Shown here: piece after piece, positions 25,380 to 33,320 of the stretch
How the letters are laid out: every line of letters begins with the position of its first letter
Numbering within the stretch: position 1 is the stretch's first letter
Assembly: GCA_036500145.1 (NCBI GenBank)
Contig: DASYCO010000052.1
Location: forward strand, 1 to 50,581
Direction of reading: 5' to 3'
Length of the DNA: 50,581 bases
Source of the DNA: CAMAVH01 sp036500145
Lineage (GTDB): Bacteria; Pseudomonadota; Alphaproteobacteria; SMXQ01
The notes under the pieces: generated by a model
What the model was told of the DNA's origin: nothing
The model's database searches: none
Seen by the model: the letters and a program-made list of their open reading frames with translations, nothing else
Made by a program: the position numbers and the translations under genes

Positions 25380-26893
25380 AGCTGGACACCAAAAGTGAGA
25401 ACGATCCGGTTGTCGGTATAGCCGTTGCCGGTCTGGTTCGATTCGCGCACGTCGTGGGAGAAGCGCAGCAAGCTGTAGTAGTTTTCCGTCATCAGGTAGC
25501 GCGCGCCCACCGAATAGATCCAGGTGTCGTCGTTGCGGCTGTTGCCCTGGTACTCGTCGTTGCGCCACGAGACCTTGGCGTCGAGGATCAGGTTGTAGAG
25601 CGCCTCATAGTCGACGGTGAAGCTTGCGCGCGTGGCGAGGATGCCGGAGGCGTCGACCTGCGTCGTCTCGTCGATGCTGCGCTGGGCTTCAGCAGTCATC
25701 GTCACCAATTCGGTGGTGTTCCACAGGAGCTTGCTGTTCATCGACCAGCCCGAAACGGTCGGCAGCAGCGCGTCGTCGTAGTCCTGCGACATGTAGCCGA
25801 CGCCGAATTCGGCGTAAGTGACGCCGGACACGTCCCAGTTGATGCCGGCAAGCAGCTGCCAGCCCTTGGAGCTGCGGCGCAACCCTGTGTCGTCCACCTC
25901 GTCATCGTAGACGCGCGTGTTCACCGAAGGTTCCAGGTAGTAGACCATGCCCGGCACGTCTTCCCAGCCCACGCGCCAGCTCAGGGTGTACTCGTTGCGG
26001 TCGCGGTCGTCGTTGTTGACGGTGCCGACGTCGTCGTAGTCCGAGCGCAGGAAATTGAAGGCCACGCGATCATAGATCGCGCTGCCGCGCTTCGTGTAGG
26101 ACAGGTCGCCCGCGTAGGTCCGGTAGGGCGTCGGCTCCGGCAGACCGAGGTCGTCCGGCGAATCGCGCTGCTCATGCTCCTGGCCGAAGCGCAGGTTGCC
26201 GTTGATGAACTCGTCTTCCTCGATGTCGAGCCGTCCGCCGGTCCCGACGTAGTAGTTGAGGTAGTTCTCGCTCGTGTTCTCGACATGCTCAGCGGCCAGG
26301 GCCCCCGTGCTAAAGTAGAGCGCGTGGTTCGCCCATTCGGACTGCAGCAGCAGGGACGGCGCGAAGGTGAAGATCTCGTCGGCGGACGTGTTCGTGTCCT
26401 TGCGATAGAGATTGTCGTCGTATCCGACGCTGGTCTCGAACTTGGGATAGAGCTGGAAGCTGCCCGTCGCCTCGCGCTGCGGATGGTCGAAGTCGCGGTC
26501 CTTGCGGTCGACAAGCAGCTGGCCGACTTCGGTGATGGCATCGTCGAGCTGCATGCCGATCGGCGCGAATTCCGGACGCGGGCGCTGCTGCACGGATTCG
26601 TCCAGCGCGCTGCCGGTGGGCGCGATCATCCCAAGGCCGGTGGCGAAGGGACTGAGCGACTGCGCCGGCAGGATCGACGGCTGGGTGATTCGCGGATCCT
26701 GCTGGTTCGGGCCCTGCTGCGCCCAGGCGGGCACGGCCGCGCCGCCCAGCAACACGCCCGCCGCGACGCAGATCGCGCGGTGCGAGCAAGCGCTCCAGCG
26801 CGAGCGGCCCAAGCGAATCCAGCCGGCGCGCGAAACTGCGCGCCGGCTGACGATCGCAGCGGCCTGGCCGATGTCATTCACGCGACGCGTCAT
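25376..26893 (-). CDS. Outer-membrane beta-barrel protein of exopolysaccharide secretion
   Basis: About 505 residues. A long signal region ends AAVPAWA-QQ (cleavage after about residue 58). From about residue 145 the sequence is a chain of alternating polar and aromatic strands (YPKFETSVGYDDNLYRKD, LSWRVGWEDVPGMVYYLEPS, WIYSVGARYLMTENYYSLLR) and ends TDNRIVLTFGVQL, a hydrophobic strand as in outer-membrane barrels. Proteins of this type accompany Wza-like export proteins in alphaproteobacterial loci. The stop overlaps the start of the export lipoprotein, so the two are cotranslated. A GTG at 26881 is another possible start. Confidence 0.85.
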   Translation of the reverse strand: MTRRVNDIGQAAAIVSRRAVSRAGWIRLGRSRWSACSHRAICVAAGVLLGGAAVPAWAQQGPNQQDPRITQPSILPAQSLSPFATGLGMIAPTGSALDESVQQRPRPEFAPIGMQLDDAITEVGQLLVDRKDRDFDHPQREATGSFQLYPKFETSVGYDDNLYRKDTNTSADEIFTFAPSLLLQSEWANHALYFSTGALAAEHVENTSENYLNYYVGTGGRLDIEEDEFINGNLRFGQEHEQRDSPDDLGLPEPTPYRTYAGDLSYTKRGSAIYDRVAFNFLRSDYDDVGTVNNDDRDRNEYTLSWRVGWEDVPGMVYYLEPSVNTRVYDDEVDDTGLRRSSKGWQLLAGINWDVSGVTYAEFGVGYMSQDYDDALLPTVSGWSMNSKLLWNTTELVTMTAEAQRSIDETTQVDASGILATRASFTVDYEALYNLILDAKVSWRNDEYQGNSRNDDTWIYSVGARYLMTENYYSLLRFSHDVRESNQTGNGYTDNRIVLTFGVQL

Positions 26894-26949
26894 CCCCTCG
26901 GATCACCCTCTGGCGAACATGCGGCAATTTCCAGCATTGTCACGGCGCT

Positions 26950-28110
26950 TCAGCTCGGGCTGGCGAATAAGGTCGGCTCGCTCAACGGCGGGATGTCGGG
27001 CGGCGTCGGGTCGCGCGGGCCGGCGGCCGGCTGGATGTCCTGCAGCACGTTGGCGAGCGCCTGCGCGAGCTGCGCCTCGTTGCGCAGCTGCTGGTCGACC
27101 GGCCGGTTGCCGGGATCGGCGTCTTCCGTGCGCGCCATGAGCGGCGGCTGCTCGATCGGCTGGATGATCATGCCGGTCAGGTAGGTCTTGAGCAGCTGCT
27201 CGGCGCCGGCCATGTGGAAATCCATGATCAGCTTGCCGCCCTGCACCTTCACGTTGAGCGTGATCGCTCCGCCCCGACGCTTGCCGTCGGCTCCTTCGGC
27301 GCCTTGCAGGCCGCGCTGCGACAGCACCGCCTGCTTGAGCCAGTCCTCGGGCGAGGTGTTGAAGATGTTCATTTCCTGGCCGTTGGCGACGATCTGCTGG
27401 CCGAACGGCGCCAGGCTGAAGGCCGCGTCGCCGAGGGCTTCCGTCATCAGGATGACGCGGTACTCGCCGTCGGGCACGTTGACCGACAGGCCTTCGACGC
27501 CGGTGATGCCGCCCGACAGGATCGGCTCGCCGTCGCCCGGCCGGTGCAGGCCCTGCTGCGTCGCGCCGCGCACCATGGGATCGTTCGGCTGCACGCGCTG
27601 GAAGCCTTCGGTCGTCGGCTTGTCGGCCGGGCCGAAGTCGAAGGCGTAGGCGCCCTCGGGCACCCGGAATTGCTTGTCGACCTTGAGCTCCATGACGCGC
27701 GCGGCGTTCAGGCTGTCCGCCACCGTCTGGGCGACGCGGTCGGCGGCGGCGATGACGAGGCTCGGGTCGCTGACCTTGCTGTCCTTGAGCTGCTGCACGA
27801 TCTTGATGGCGCGCGCCGTCACGTCGTCCGGCGAGGCGCTGTCGGAAGCGAGAAACTGGCGCAATTGCTGAAGGCCTTCGGGCGTGCCGGCGAGCACGCC
27901 GGCCAGCACTGCCGGCGGCACGACGATCGGCTTGTCGCTGCCAGGCTTCGCCGGGGCGCCCGATGGCGCATTCGGCGGCGCGGCTTGCTGCGCCTGGACG
28001 GCCGGGACGAGGGCAAGAGTCAGCAGCAGGCCGAACGCCAGGGGCGCGGCCAAGGCGGTAAATCCGTGCGGGCGCAGCGGCTTACCTGAAATGAGCATCG
28101 TCTGTTTCAT
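26950..28110 (-). CDS. Secreted protein of unknown function at the head of the export operon
   Basis: A 386-residue protein I cannot assign. A signal peptide ends LVPAVQA-QQ (cleavage after about residue 40), followed by a proline/alanine-rich linker. A helical part (about 65-130) precedes a predicted beta-rich central part (about 140-310, such as VPEGAYAFDFGPADKP and VNVPDGEYRVILMTEALGD) with a carbohydrate-binding-like look, then a proline-rich end (PRDPTPPDIPPLSEPT). It is the first gene of the barrel/Wza operon, 56 bases upstream, and divergent from a type I secretion operon. A role at the cell surface with the polysaccharide is likely. Confidence 0.8.
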   Translation of the reverse strand: MKQTMLISGKPLRPHGFTALAAPLAFGLLLTLALVPAVQAQQAAPPNAPSGAPAKPGSDKPIVVPPAVLAGVLAGTPEGLQQLRQFLASDSASPDDVTARAIKIVQQLKDSKVSDPSLVIAAADRVAQTVADSLNAARVMELKVDKQFRVPEGAYAFDFGPADKPTTEGFQRVQPNDPMVRGATQQGLHRPGDGEPILSGGITGVEGLSVNVPDGEYRVILMTEALGDAAFSLAPFGQQIVANGQEMNIFNTSPEDWLKQAVLSQRGLQGAEGADGKRRGGAITLNVKVQGGKLIMDFHMAGAEQLLKTYLTGMIIQPIEQPPLMARTEDADPGNRPVDQQLRNEAQLAQALANVLQDIQPAAGPRDPTPPDIPPLSEPTLFASPS

Positions 28111-28191
28111 CGTCTCGTCACCCTCTGCAAGCGAGGAATGCCTGCGGATAATGCAGCGTTTATGCGAAAAGACATAGTCTTACAGCTGGAC

Positions 28192-28221
28192 TATATAACA
28201 AAATCTTTATATGCTTATCAA
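28192..28221 (-). promoter_or_regulatory. Candidate sigma-70 promoter for the secreted protein/barrel/Wza operon
   Basis: Minus-strand TTGATA (28221-28216) and TATATA (28197-28192) are 18 bases apart, or 17 with TTATAT. Transcription would start about 75 bases before the ATG at 28110. Confidence 0.5.
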
Positions 28222-28246
28222 GACATAAAGCTGATCCGATGCCTTT

Positions 28247-28264
28247 TGGTCGGTCGCCCGACCA
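28247..28264. promoter_or_regulatory. Perfect seven-base inverted repeat between divergent promoters
   Basis: TGGTCGG (28247-28253) and CCGACCA (28258-28264) with a 4-base centre TCGC. It lies 26 bases upstream of the minus-strand -35 box and could be an operator shared by both directions. There is no T-run, so a terminator is unlikely. Confidence 0.33.
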
Positions 28265-28354
28265 TTTGGCCCCAGTGGCTGCTTTGAACAATATGCTGAA
28301 AAACTATAAGTATTCCCTGGTGTGGTCACAATTGGCCGCTAGGCATTGTGGGGC

Positions 28355-28374
28355 CCTGCCCTCCACGGGGCAGG
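28355..28374 (+). promoter_or_regulatory. GC-rich hairpin in the leader of the type I secretion operon
   Basis: CCTGCCC (28355-28361) pairs with GGGCAGG (28368-28374) across a 6-base loop, ending 52 bases before the ABC transporter start. It could affect transcript stability or translation. Confidence 0.28.
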
Positions 28375-28426
28375 ACGCGGACTTCCGCGCCCCAAAAGAT
28401 CGCTCGGGCGTAAAGGCGAATAAGGC

Positions 28427-30715
28427 ATGAACCAGCAGGACCGGGCGGCCGACGGCGCGGCGGCCAACCGCGCGACCGACGACGTGGTCACGCCGCTGCC
28501 GATCGGCGGCCGCAGTTCCACCATCGGCGGCCCGACCATCGGCGGGCCCGACCCCGCCAAGCCCGACACGCTGCTCCTCTGCCTCGCGCGCATGAGCGTG
28601 CTGCTCGGCAAGCAGACGAGCCTCGCCGAGATCCGCAGCGCGACGCCGCTGCCGACCGGGCGCATGAAGGTCGAAGACTTCATCCGCGCCGCCGGGCGGC
28701 TCGGCTACAAGGTCGGCCCGCGCGACGTCACCGCCGCCTCGCTCGCCACCATGCCGCTGCCTTTCGTCCTCCTCGGCGAGGACGGCGAGGCCAAGGTCGT
28801 GCTCGAGCGCCGCAAGGACGAGTACACGCTGTTCGACCCGAACCGCGCCAACAACGAGACGCTGCGCAGCGCCGCCCTGCTCGACTGGTCGAACGGCAGC
28901 GCGCTGCTCATGGCCCCCATCAGCGACACCGGCCGCGGCCTTGCCGGCTGGCAGTCGCTGATCTCCAAGCGCCTGCGCGCCGCGCTGATCGAGATCGGCA
29001 TCGCCTCGCTGGTCATCAACCTGTTCGCGCTCGGCGCGCCGCTCTTCTCCATGACCGTGTACAACAAGGTCATCGGCCAGCAGGCGGTCGACACGCTCGC
29101 CGTGCTCGCCATCGGCATGCTCACGCTCTACGCCTTCGAAGGCACGCTGCGCGCGCTGCGCGGCTACATCGCCAGCCACAGCGGCGCGCGGCTCGACGCG
29201 CTGATCGGCAGCGAGGTCATGCACAAGCTGATGCGCCTGCCGCTCAGCCACTTCGAGACGACGCCGGCCGGCATGATCTCCGAGCGCCTGCGCCAGCTCG
29301 AGACCCTGCGCCAGTTCTTCACCGGCGCGACCCCGATGGCGATCGCCGACCTCTGCTTCGTCTTCATCTTCGTCGCCGCGCAGTTCTTCATCGACCTGCG
29401 CATGGGCGTCGTGCTGCTCGTCGTCATGCCGCTGTTCGTGCTGCTCTCCTTCTTCACGCACAAGGCGCAGAAGAAGCTGCTCGACCAGAGCTTCCAGGCC
29501 CTCGCCGCCAAGGCCTCGGTGATGACCGAGACGGCCAACAACGCCATGACCATCAAGTCGCTCGGCCTCGAGCCCGAGATCGAGAAGCGCTGGGAAGACC
29601 ATCTGGCGCGCACCGCCTGGACCGGCTACCGCTCGGCGCAGCTCAGCAACACGCTCTCCACCCTCGGCGGCGTGCTGCAGAACGTCGCCAGCCTCGTCGT
29701 CATCGTCATCGGCGCGCGCTGGGCCATCGCCGGCGAGATGACGGTCGGCTCGCTGATCGCTTCCAGCATCCTCACCTCGCGCGCCATCGCGCCGATGCGC
29801 CAGGTCGTCTCGACCTGGGGCCAGGTGCAGGAGCTGCGCGCCGCGCTCGACCGCCTCGACGTCATCATGCAGGCGCCGGCCGAGCCGGAGCCGGGCGCGC
29901 TCGGGCCCGCGCCGCGCCTCGCCGGCGGCATCACGCTGGAAGACGTCAGCTTCGCCTACGGCGAGGAGCTGCCCAAGGTGCTCGAGTCCATCAGCCTGAA
30001 CATCAAGCCGGGCGAGGCCATCGGCATCGTCGGCCCCTCGGGCTCGGGCAAGAGCACGCTCGCGCGCATCATCCAGGGCCTCTACAAGCCGAACGAGGGC
30101 CGCGCCCTGCTCGACGGCACCGACGTCGAGCACATCGCGCCCGCCGCCGTGCGCAGCCAGATCGGCGTCGTGCCGCAGGAGATCCAGCTCTTCGCCGGCA
30201 CCGTGCGCGAGAACATCGGCATGGGCCTCGGCCCCGAGGCGGCCGAGCGCATCGTCGGCGCCGCGCGCTTCGTCGGCGCGCACGACTTCATCATGCGCCT
30301 GCCCAAGGGCTACGAGACGCAGCTCTCCGAGCGCGGCGTCGGCATCTCCGCCGGCCAGCGCCAGCTGCTCTGCATCGCCCGCGCGTTGGCCCGCAACCCG
30401 CGCATCCTGATCCTCGACGAGGCGACCAGCGCCCTCGACCCGGAGACGGAGGGCACGCTGCTGCGCAACCTCAAGCGCGCCGCCGAAGGGCGCACCATCC
30501 TCATGATCACGCACCGCGCCGCGCCTTTGACCATCGTCGACCGCGTCATCGTCGTCACCAACGGCCGCATCACGCGCGAAGGCAGCCCGCAGGACATTCT
30601 CGCGCCCAGAGCGGCAACGGGCGCCGCGACGGGCGCCGCCGCCGGCGCGAACCCGAGCGGCCCCAATCCCAACCCCTCCGGCCCCAATCCCTCCAGTCCG
30701 GGAGCCGCATCATGA
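28427..30715 (+). CDS. Type I secretion system ABC transporter (permease/ATPase, LapB-like)
   Basis: A 762-residue exporter in three parts. Residues about 40-165 are a C39-like domain; the catalytic cysteine motif is not present, as in LapB and RtxB-type transporters that export RTX proteins without cleaving them. A six-helix membrane domain (about 185-470) follows, then an ATPase with Walker A GPSGSGKST (536-544), signature ISAGQRQLL and Walker B RILILDEATSALD. The C-terminus is a low-complexity tail with repeated GPNP. The adaptor gene overlaps its stop as ATGA. No RTX substrate or TolC partner is in the window. A surface adhesin or a glycan-modifying enzyme is a possible cargo given the neighbouring locus. 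Confidence 0.93.
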   Translation: MNQQDRAADGAAANRATDDVVTPLPIGGRSSTIGGPTIGGPDPAKPDTLLLCLARMSVLLGKQTSLAEIRSATPLPTGRMKVEDFIRAAGRLGYKVGPRDVTAASLATMPLPFVLLGEDGEAKVVLERRKDEYTLFDPNRANNETLRSAALLDWSNGSALLMAPISDTGRGLAGWQSLISKRLRAALIEIGIASLVINLFALGAPLFSMTVYNKVIGQQAVDTLAVLAIGMLTLYAFEGTLRALRGYIASHSGARLDALIGSEVMHKLMRLPLSHFETTPAGMISERLRQLETLRQFFTGATPMAIADLCFVFIFVAAQFFIDLRMGVVLLVVMPLFVLLSFFTHKAQKKLLDQSFQALAAKASVMTETANNAMTIKSLGLEPEIEKRWEDHLARTAWTGYRSAQLSNTLSTLGGVLQNVASLVVIVIGARWAIAGEMTVGSLIASSILTSRAIAPMRQVVSTWGQVQELRAALDRLDVIMQAPAEPEPGALGPAPRLAGGITLEDVSFAYGEELPKVLESISLNIKPGEAIGIVGPSGSGKSTLARIIQGLYKPNEGRALLDGTDVEHIAPAAVRSQIGVVPQEIQLFAGTVRENIGMGLGPEAAERIVGAARFVGAHDFIMRLPKGYETQLSERGVGISAGQRQLLCIARALARNPRILILDEATSALDPETEGTLLRNLKRAAEGRTILMITHRAAPLTIVDRVIVVTNGRITREGSPQDILAPRAATGAATGAAAGANPSGPNPNPSGPNPSSPGAAS

Positions 30716-32091
30716 TGGGCGCTCTCAGCCGCAAGGTCCGCGACATCGCCCTGCCCGGCGCCTTCGGCGGCGACAGCGAGGAAGTGCAGAACCGCTACGT
30801 CGACTTCCTGCCGGCGGCCCAGGGGCTCGTCGAGAAGGAGCATTCGCCGCTCGCGCGCGTGCTGCTCTACACGATCGCCGCCGCCTTCGTGGCGCTGGTG
30901 GCCTGGATGGCGCTCTCCGTCGTCGAGCAGACGGCGAGCGCGCAGGCGCAGGTCCGCCCGGCGGGCCGCGTGAAGGTCATCAACCATCCGGAAGGCGGCC
31001 GCGTCACCGAGCTCTACGTGCAGGAAGGCGACCAGGTGAAGGCCGGCCAGACCCTGCTCGAGCTCGACCCCGACGTGATGCAGGAGGACGTCGACCGCCT
31101 GCAGCGCGACCGCGCCGACCTGCTCGGCCAGGTCGCGCGCCTCGAGGCGGAGGCGCTCGGCGACGAGCCGGCGTGGCCGGCAGGCCTGCCCCAGCAGGTC
31201 ATCGACACGCAGACGCGCCAGCTGAAGGCGCGCCGCGAGGCCGTCGACCAGATGCGCCAGACGGCCCTCAACGTCGTCCAGCAGCGCCAGACGGAAGTCG
31301 GCGCCCTGCAGAAGGACATCGCTGCGAAGAAGAAGAGCCAGGCGATCCTGAAAGAGCAGGAGAACTCCGTCGGCAGCCTCGCCAACGAAGGCTACTTCCC
31401 CAAGCTGCAGTACCTCACCATCCTGCGCCAGCTCACCGACATGAACGGCAGCGTCGAGCAGGCCGAGGAGCAGCTCCGCGTCGGCACCGCCGCCCTCGCC
31501 GAGGCGCAGAGCCGGCTGACCAGCGTCACCAGCGAGAACCTGGCGCAGGTGCTCTCGGATCTGTCGGACGCCAAGAGCAAGCTGAACACCACCGAGGCCA
31601 GCCTCGCCCAGCAGACCACGCGGCGCGGCAACCTCGCCGTCAAGTCGCCCGACGACGGCATCGTGCAGAACCTCACGGTCTACGCCGTCGGCCAGGCCAT
31701 CGCGGCGAACGAGCCGATGATGCGCGTCGTCCCGGTCGACGACCACCTGATCCTGGAGGCCCGCGTGTCGAACAGCGACATCGGCTACATCCACGTCGGC
31801 ATGTCGGCGAAGGTCAAGGTGCAGACCTACGACTTCGCCAAGTTCGGCTCGCTCGACGGAATCGTGAAGCAGATCGCCGCCGACGCCAGCATCGAGCAGC
31901 AGGGCCAGCCGCCGACCTTCGTGGTGCAGATCGTCACGGAGAAGAACTACGTCGGCAACGTGCCGGGCCAGCATATCGTCTATCCCGGCATGCTCGCCCA
32001 GGTCGACATGGTGATCGACAAGCGCTCGATCCTCGCCTACCTGACCGAGCGCGTGCGCCACACGACGCAGAACTCTTTCCGCGAACGGTAA
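30712..32091 (+). CDS. HlyD-family type I secretion membrane-fusion adaptor
   Basis: A 459-residue adaptor. A single membrane anchor covers about residues 51-70, followed by VKVINHPEGGRVTELYVQEGDQVKA split lipoyl-like half and GNLAVKSPDDGIVQNLTVYA as the other half. Between them a long coiled coil spans about 120-310. The C-terminal beta-barrel includes GMSAKVKVQTYDFAKFGSLD. It links the ABC transporter to an outer-membrane TolC-like protein. It begins with an ATGA overlap and a GGGAG ribosome site in the transporter gene's tail. Confidence 0.93.
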   Translation: MMGALSRKVRDIALPGAFGGDSEEVQNRYVDFLPAAQGLVEKEHSPLARVLLYTIAAAFVALVAWMALSVVEQTASAQAQVRPAGRVKVINHPEGGRVTELYVQEGDQVKAGQTLLELDPDVMQEDVDRLQRDRADLLGQVARLEAEALGDEPAWPAGLPQQVIDTQTRQLKARREAVDQMRQTALNVVQQRQTEVGALQKDIAAKKKSQAILKEQENSVGSLANEGYFPKLQYLTILRQLTDMNGSVEQAEEQLRVGTAALAEAQSRLTSVTSENLAQVLSDLSDAKSKLNTTEASLAQQTTRRGNLAVKSPDDGIVQNLTVYAVGQAIAANEPMMRVVPVDDHLILEARVSNSDIGYIHVGMSAKVKVQTYDFAKFGSLDGIVKQIAADASIEQQGQPPTFVVQIVTEKNYVGNVPGQHIVYPGMLAQVDMVIDKRSILAYLTERVRHTTQNSFRER

Positions 32092-32134
32092 GAGGCGGAG
32101 ACGGGACGAGGCGCGCCGCGAAGGCGGCCGGCGC

Positions 32135-33187
32135 CTATTCGATCTTCGTGCTGACGCTGGCTTCGGCGAACGTCGCCATGCCGATGTGGCAGGCGACGGC
32201 GGCCTTCAGCAGGGCCACGGCCAGCGCCGCGCCCGAAGCTTCGCCGAGCCGCATGCCGAGGTCGAGCAGCGGCACCTTGCCGATCGCGGCCAGCAGGCGC
32301 CGATGGCCCGGCTCCGCCGAGCAGTGGGCGACCATGCAATGGTCGAGCAGGTCCGGCGAGATTTTATAGAGCACGGCGGCGGCGGCGGTCGCCGCGTAGC
32401 CGTCGAGCAGCACCGGGGTGCGCGCCAGGCGCGCCGCCAGCACCGCGCCGGCGATGGCGGCGAATTCCTGGCCGCCAAGGCACTGCAGAATCTTCAGCGG
32501 ATCGTCGAGCGCGCCGCGGTGGCGCGCGACGCCGGCCGCCACGACCTGGCGCTTGCGCTCCAGCTGGTCGCCGTCGACGCCCGTGCCGGGTCCCGTCCAG
32601 TCCTCGGCGCGGCCGCCGAACATGGCGAGGCAGAGCGCGGCGGCGGCGGTGGTGTTGGCGATGCCCATCTCGCCCAGGCACAGCACGTCGAGGCCGGGCT
32701 CCACCGCCATCATGCCGTAGGCCATGGCGCGCACGCAGTCCTGCTCGGTCATGGCCGGCGCCGCGGTGAAGTCGGCCGTCGGCTGCTCCAGCGTCATTTC
32801 GAAGACACGCAGGTCGGCGTCGATCATCTGGCAGAGCTGGTTCACGGCGGCGCCGCCGTCGATGAAGTTCGCCACCATCTGCGCCGTCACGTCGGCCGGA
32901 TAGGCCGACACGCCCTGCGCGGCGACGCCGTGGTTGGCGGCGAAGACGCAGACGCGCGGATGTTCGGCGCGCGGCGGATGGCGTCCCTGCCAGCCGGCCA
33001 GCCATTCGCTGATCTCCTCCAGGCGGCCGAGAGCGCCGGCCGGCTTGGTGAGCTGCGCCTCGCGCGCGCGCGTCTCGGCGACGGCGGCGGCGTCGGCCGT
33101 GGGCAGGCCGGCGAACAGGGCGCGGATCTCGGCGTAGGTCGAGGGCGGCGCGGAAGGCTTGGCGGGCGTCTTGGGATCGGTTGTCAT
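32135..33187 (-). CDS. cobT: Nicotinate-nucleotide-dimethylbenzimidazole phosphoribosyltransferase
   Basis: A 350-residue CobT. It makes alpha-ribazole phosphate, the lower ligand precursor of cobalamin. The motifs are THPAGALGRLE-like (TKPAGALGRLEEISEWLAG), VFAANHGVAAQGVSAYP, LGEMGIANTTAAAAL and AHCSAEPGHRRLLAAIG near the end. The usual length is 340-350. The ATG at 33187 begins the conserved protein; the long upstream reading is a shadow of the divergent cobS region. It is the only minus-strand gene at this end of the cobalamin cluster, divergent from cobS. Confidence 0.95.
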   Translation of the reverse strand: MTTDPKTPAKPSAPPSTYAEIRALFAGLPTADAAAVAETRAREAQLTKPAGALGRLEEISEWLAGWQGRHPPRAEHPRVCVFAANHGVAAQGVSAYPADVTAQMVANFIDGGAAVNQLCQMIDADLRVFEMTLEQPTADFTAAPAMTEQDCVRAMAYGMMAVEPGLDVLCLGEMGIANTTAAAALCLAMFGGRAEDWTGPGTGVDGDQLERKRQVVAAGVARHRGALDDPLKILQCLGGQEFAAIAGAVLAARLARTPVLLDGYAATAAAAVLYKISPDLLDHCMVAHCSAEPGHRRLLAAIGKVPLLDLGMRLGEASGAALAVALLKAAVACHIGMATFAEASVSTKIE

Positions 33188-33234
33188 GCGCGGCAACGGC
33201 AGGAAATGGCGGGGAAATGGGAACCGGCGGCTGT

Positions 33235-33264
33235 CTGGCATCGCCGAGGCAACTGTCTTATAAC
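33235..33264 (+). promoter_or_regulatory. Candidate promoter for cobS in the cobT-cobS divergent gap
   Basis: CTGGCA (33235-33240) and TATAAC (33259-33264) are 18 bases apart in the 133-base gap 33188-33320. The same TTATAA core could also serve as a -10 on the other strand for cobT. Weak -35. Confidence 0.3.
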
Positions 33265-33270
33265 CCTTCC

Positions 33271-33294
33271 AACGATCCGCAAAGCGGGATCGTT
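33271..33294. promoter_or_regulatory. Inverted repeat upstream of cobS
   Basis: AACGATCC (33271-33278) and GGATCGTT (33287-33294) flank an 8-base centre. It lies just downstream of the candidate -10 and 26 bases before the cobS ATG, so it would form a leader hairpin or an operator in either direction. There is no conserved B12-box pattern. Confidence 0.33.
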
Positions 33295-33320
33295 TCCCGT
33301 CAGGAAAGCGCCGCCGACCC

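Larger units (their letters stand above)
28111..28426. other. Divergent AT-rich intergenic region between the export operon and the type I secretion operon
   Basis: Contains no convincing gene. It holds the minus-strand promoter at 28192-28221, a hairpin at 28247-28264 and a GC-rich hairpin at 28355-28374. A weak plus-strand pair TTGAAC (28284-28289) and TATAAG (28305-28310) has only 15 bases between. It resembles the AT-rich region before the Wzc-like gene. Confidence 0.65.

Noticed and set aside
28261..28290. GCCACTG-like sequence on the minus strand
   Set aside because: It was considered as part of a cobalamin riboswitch, but the flanking bases do not match and the neighbouring genes are not cobalamin genes.
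28239..28430. 63-codon plus-strand ORF ending on the ATG of the type I exporter (ATGA)
   Set aside because: No ribosome site, it spans the hairpins and the AT-rich promoter region, and the product has no recognisable features. The overlap is probably chance.
28427..28920. Active C39 peptidase (bacteriocin exporter)
   Set aside because: The catalytic cysteine motif does not align; the domain looks like the inactive C39-like domain of RTX exporters.
33188..33320. Cobalamin riboswitch between cobT and cobS
   Set aside because: There is an ACTGT and some GGGAA-like stretches, but the B12-box, the GGTG segment and the CCCGC-ACTGT arrangement are not present and the gap is too short.
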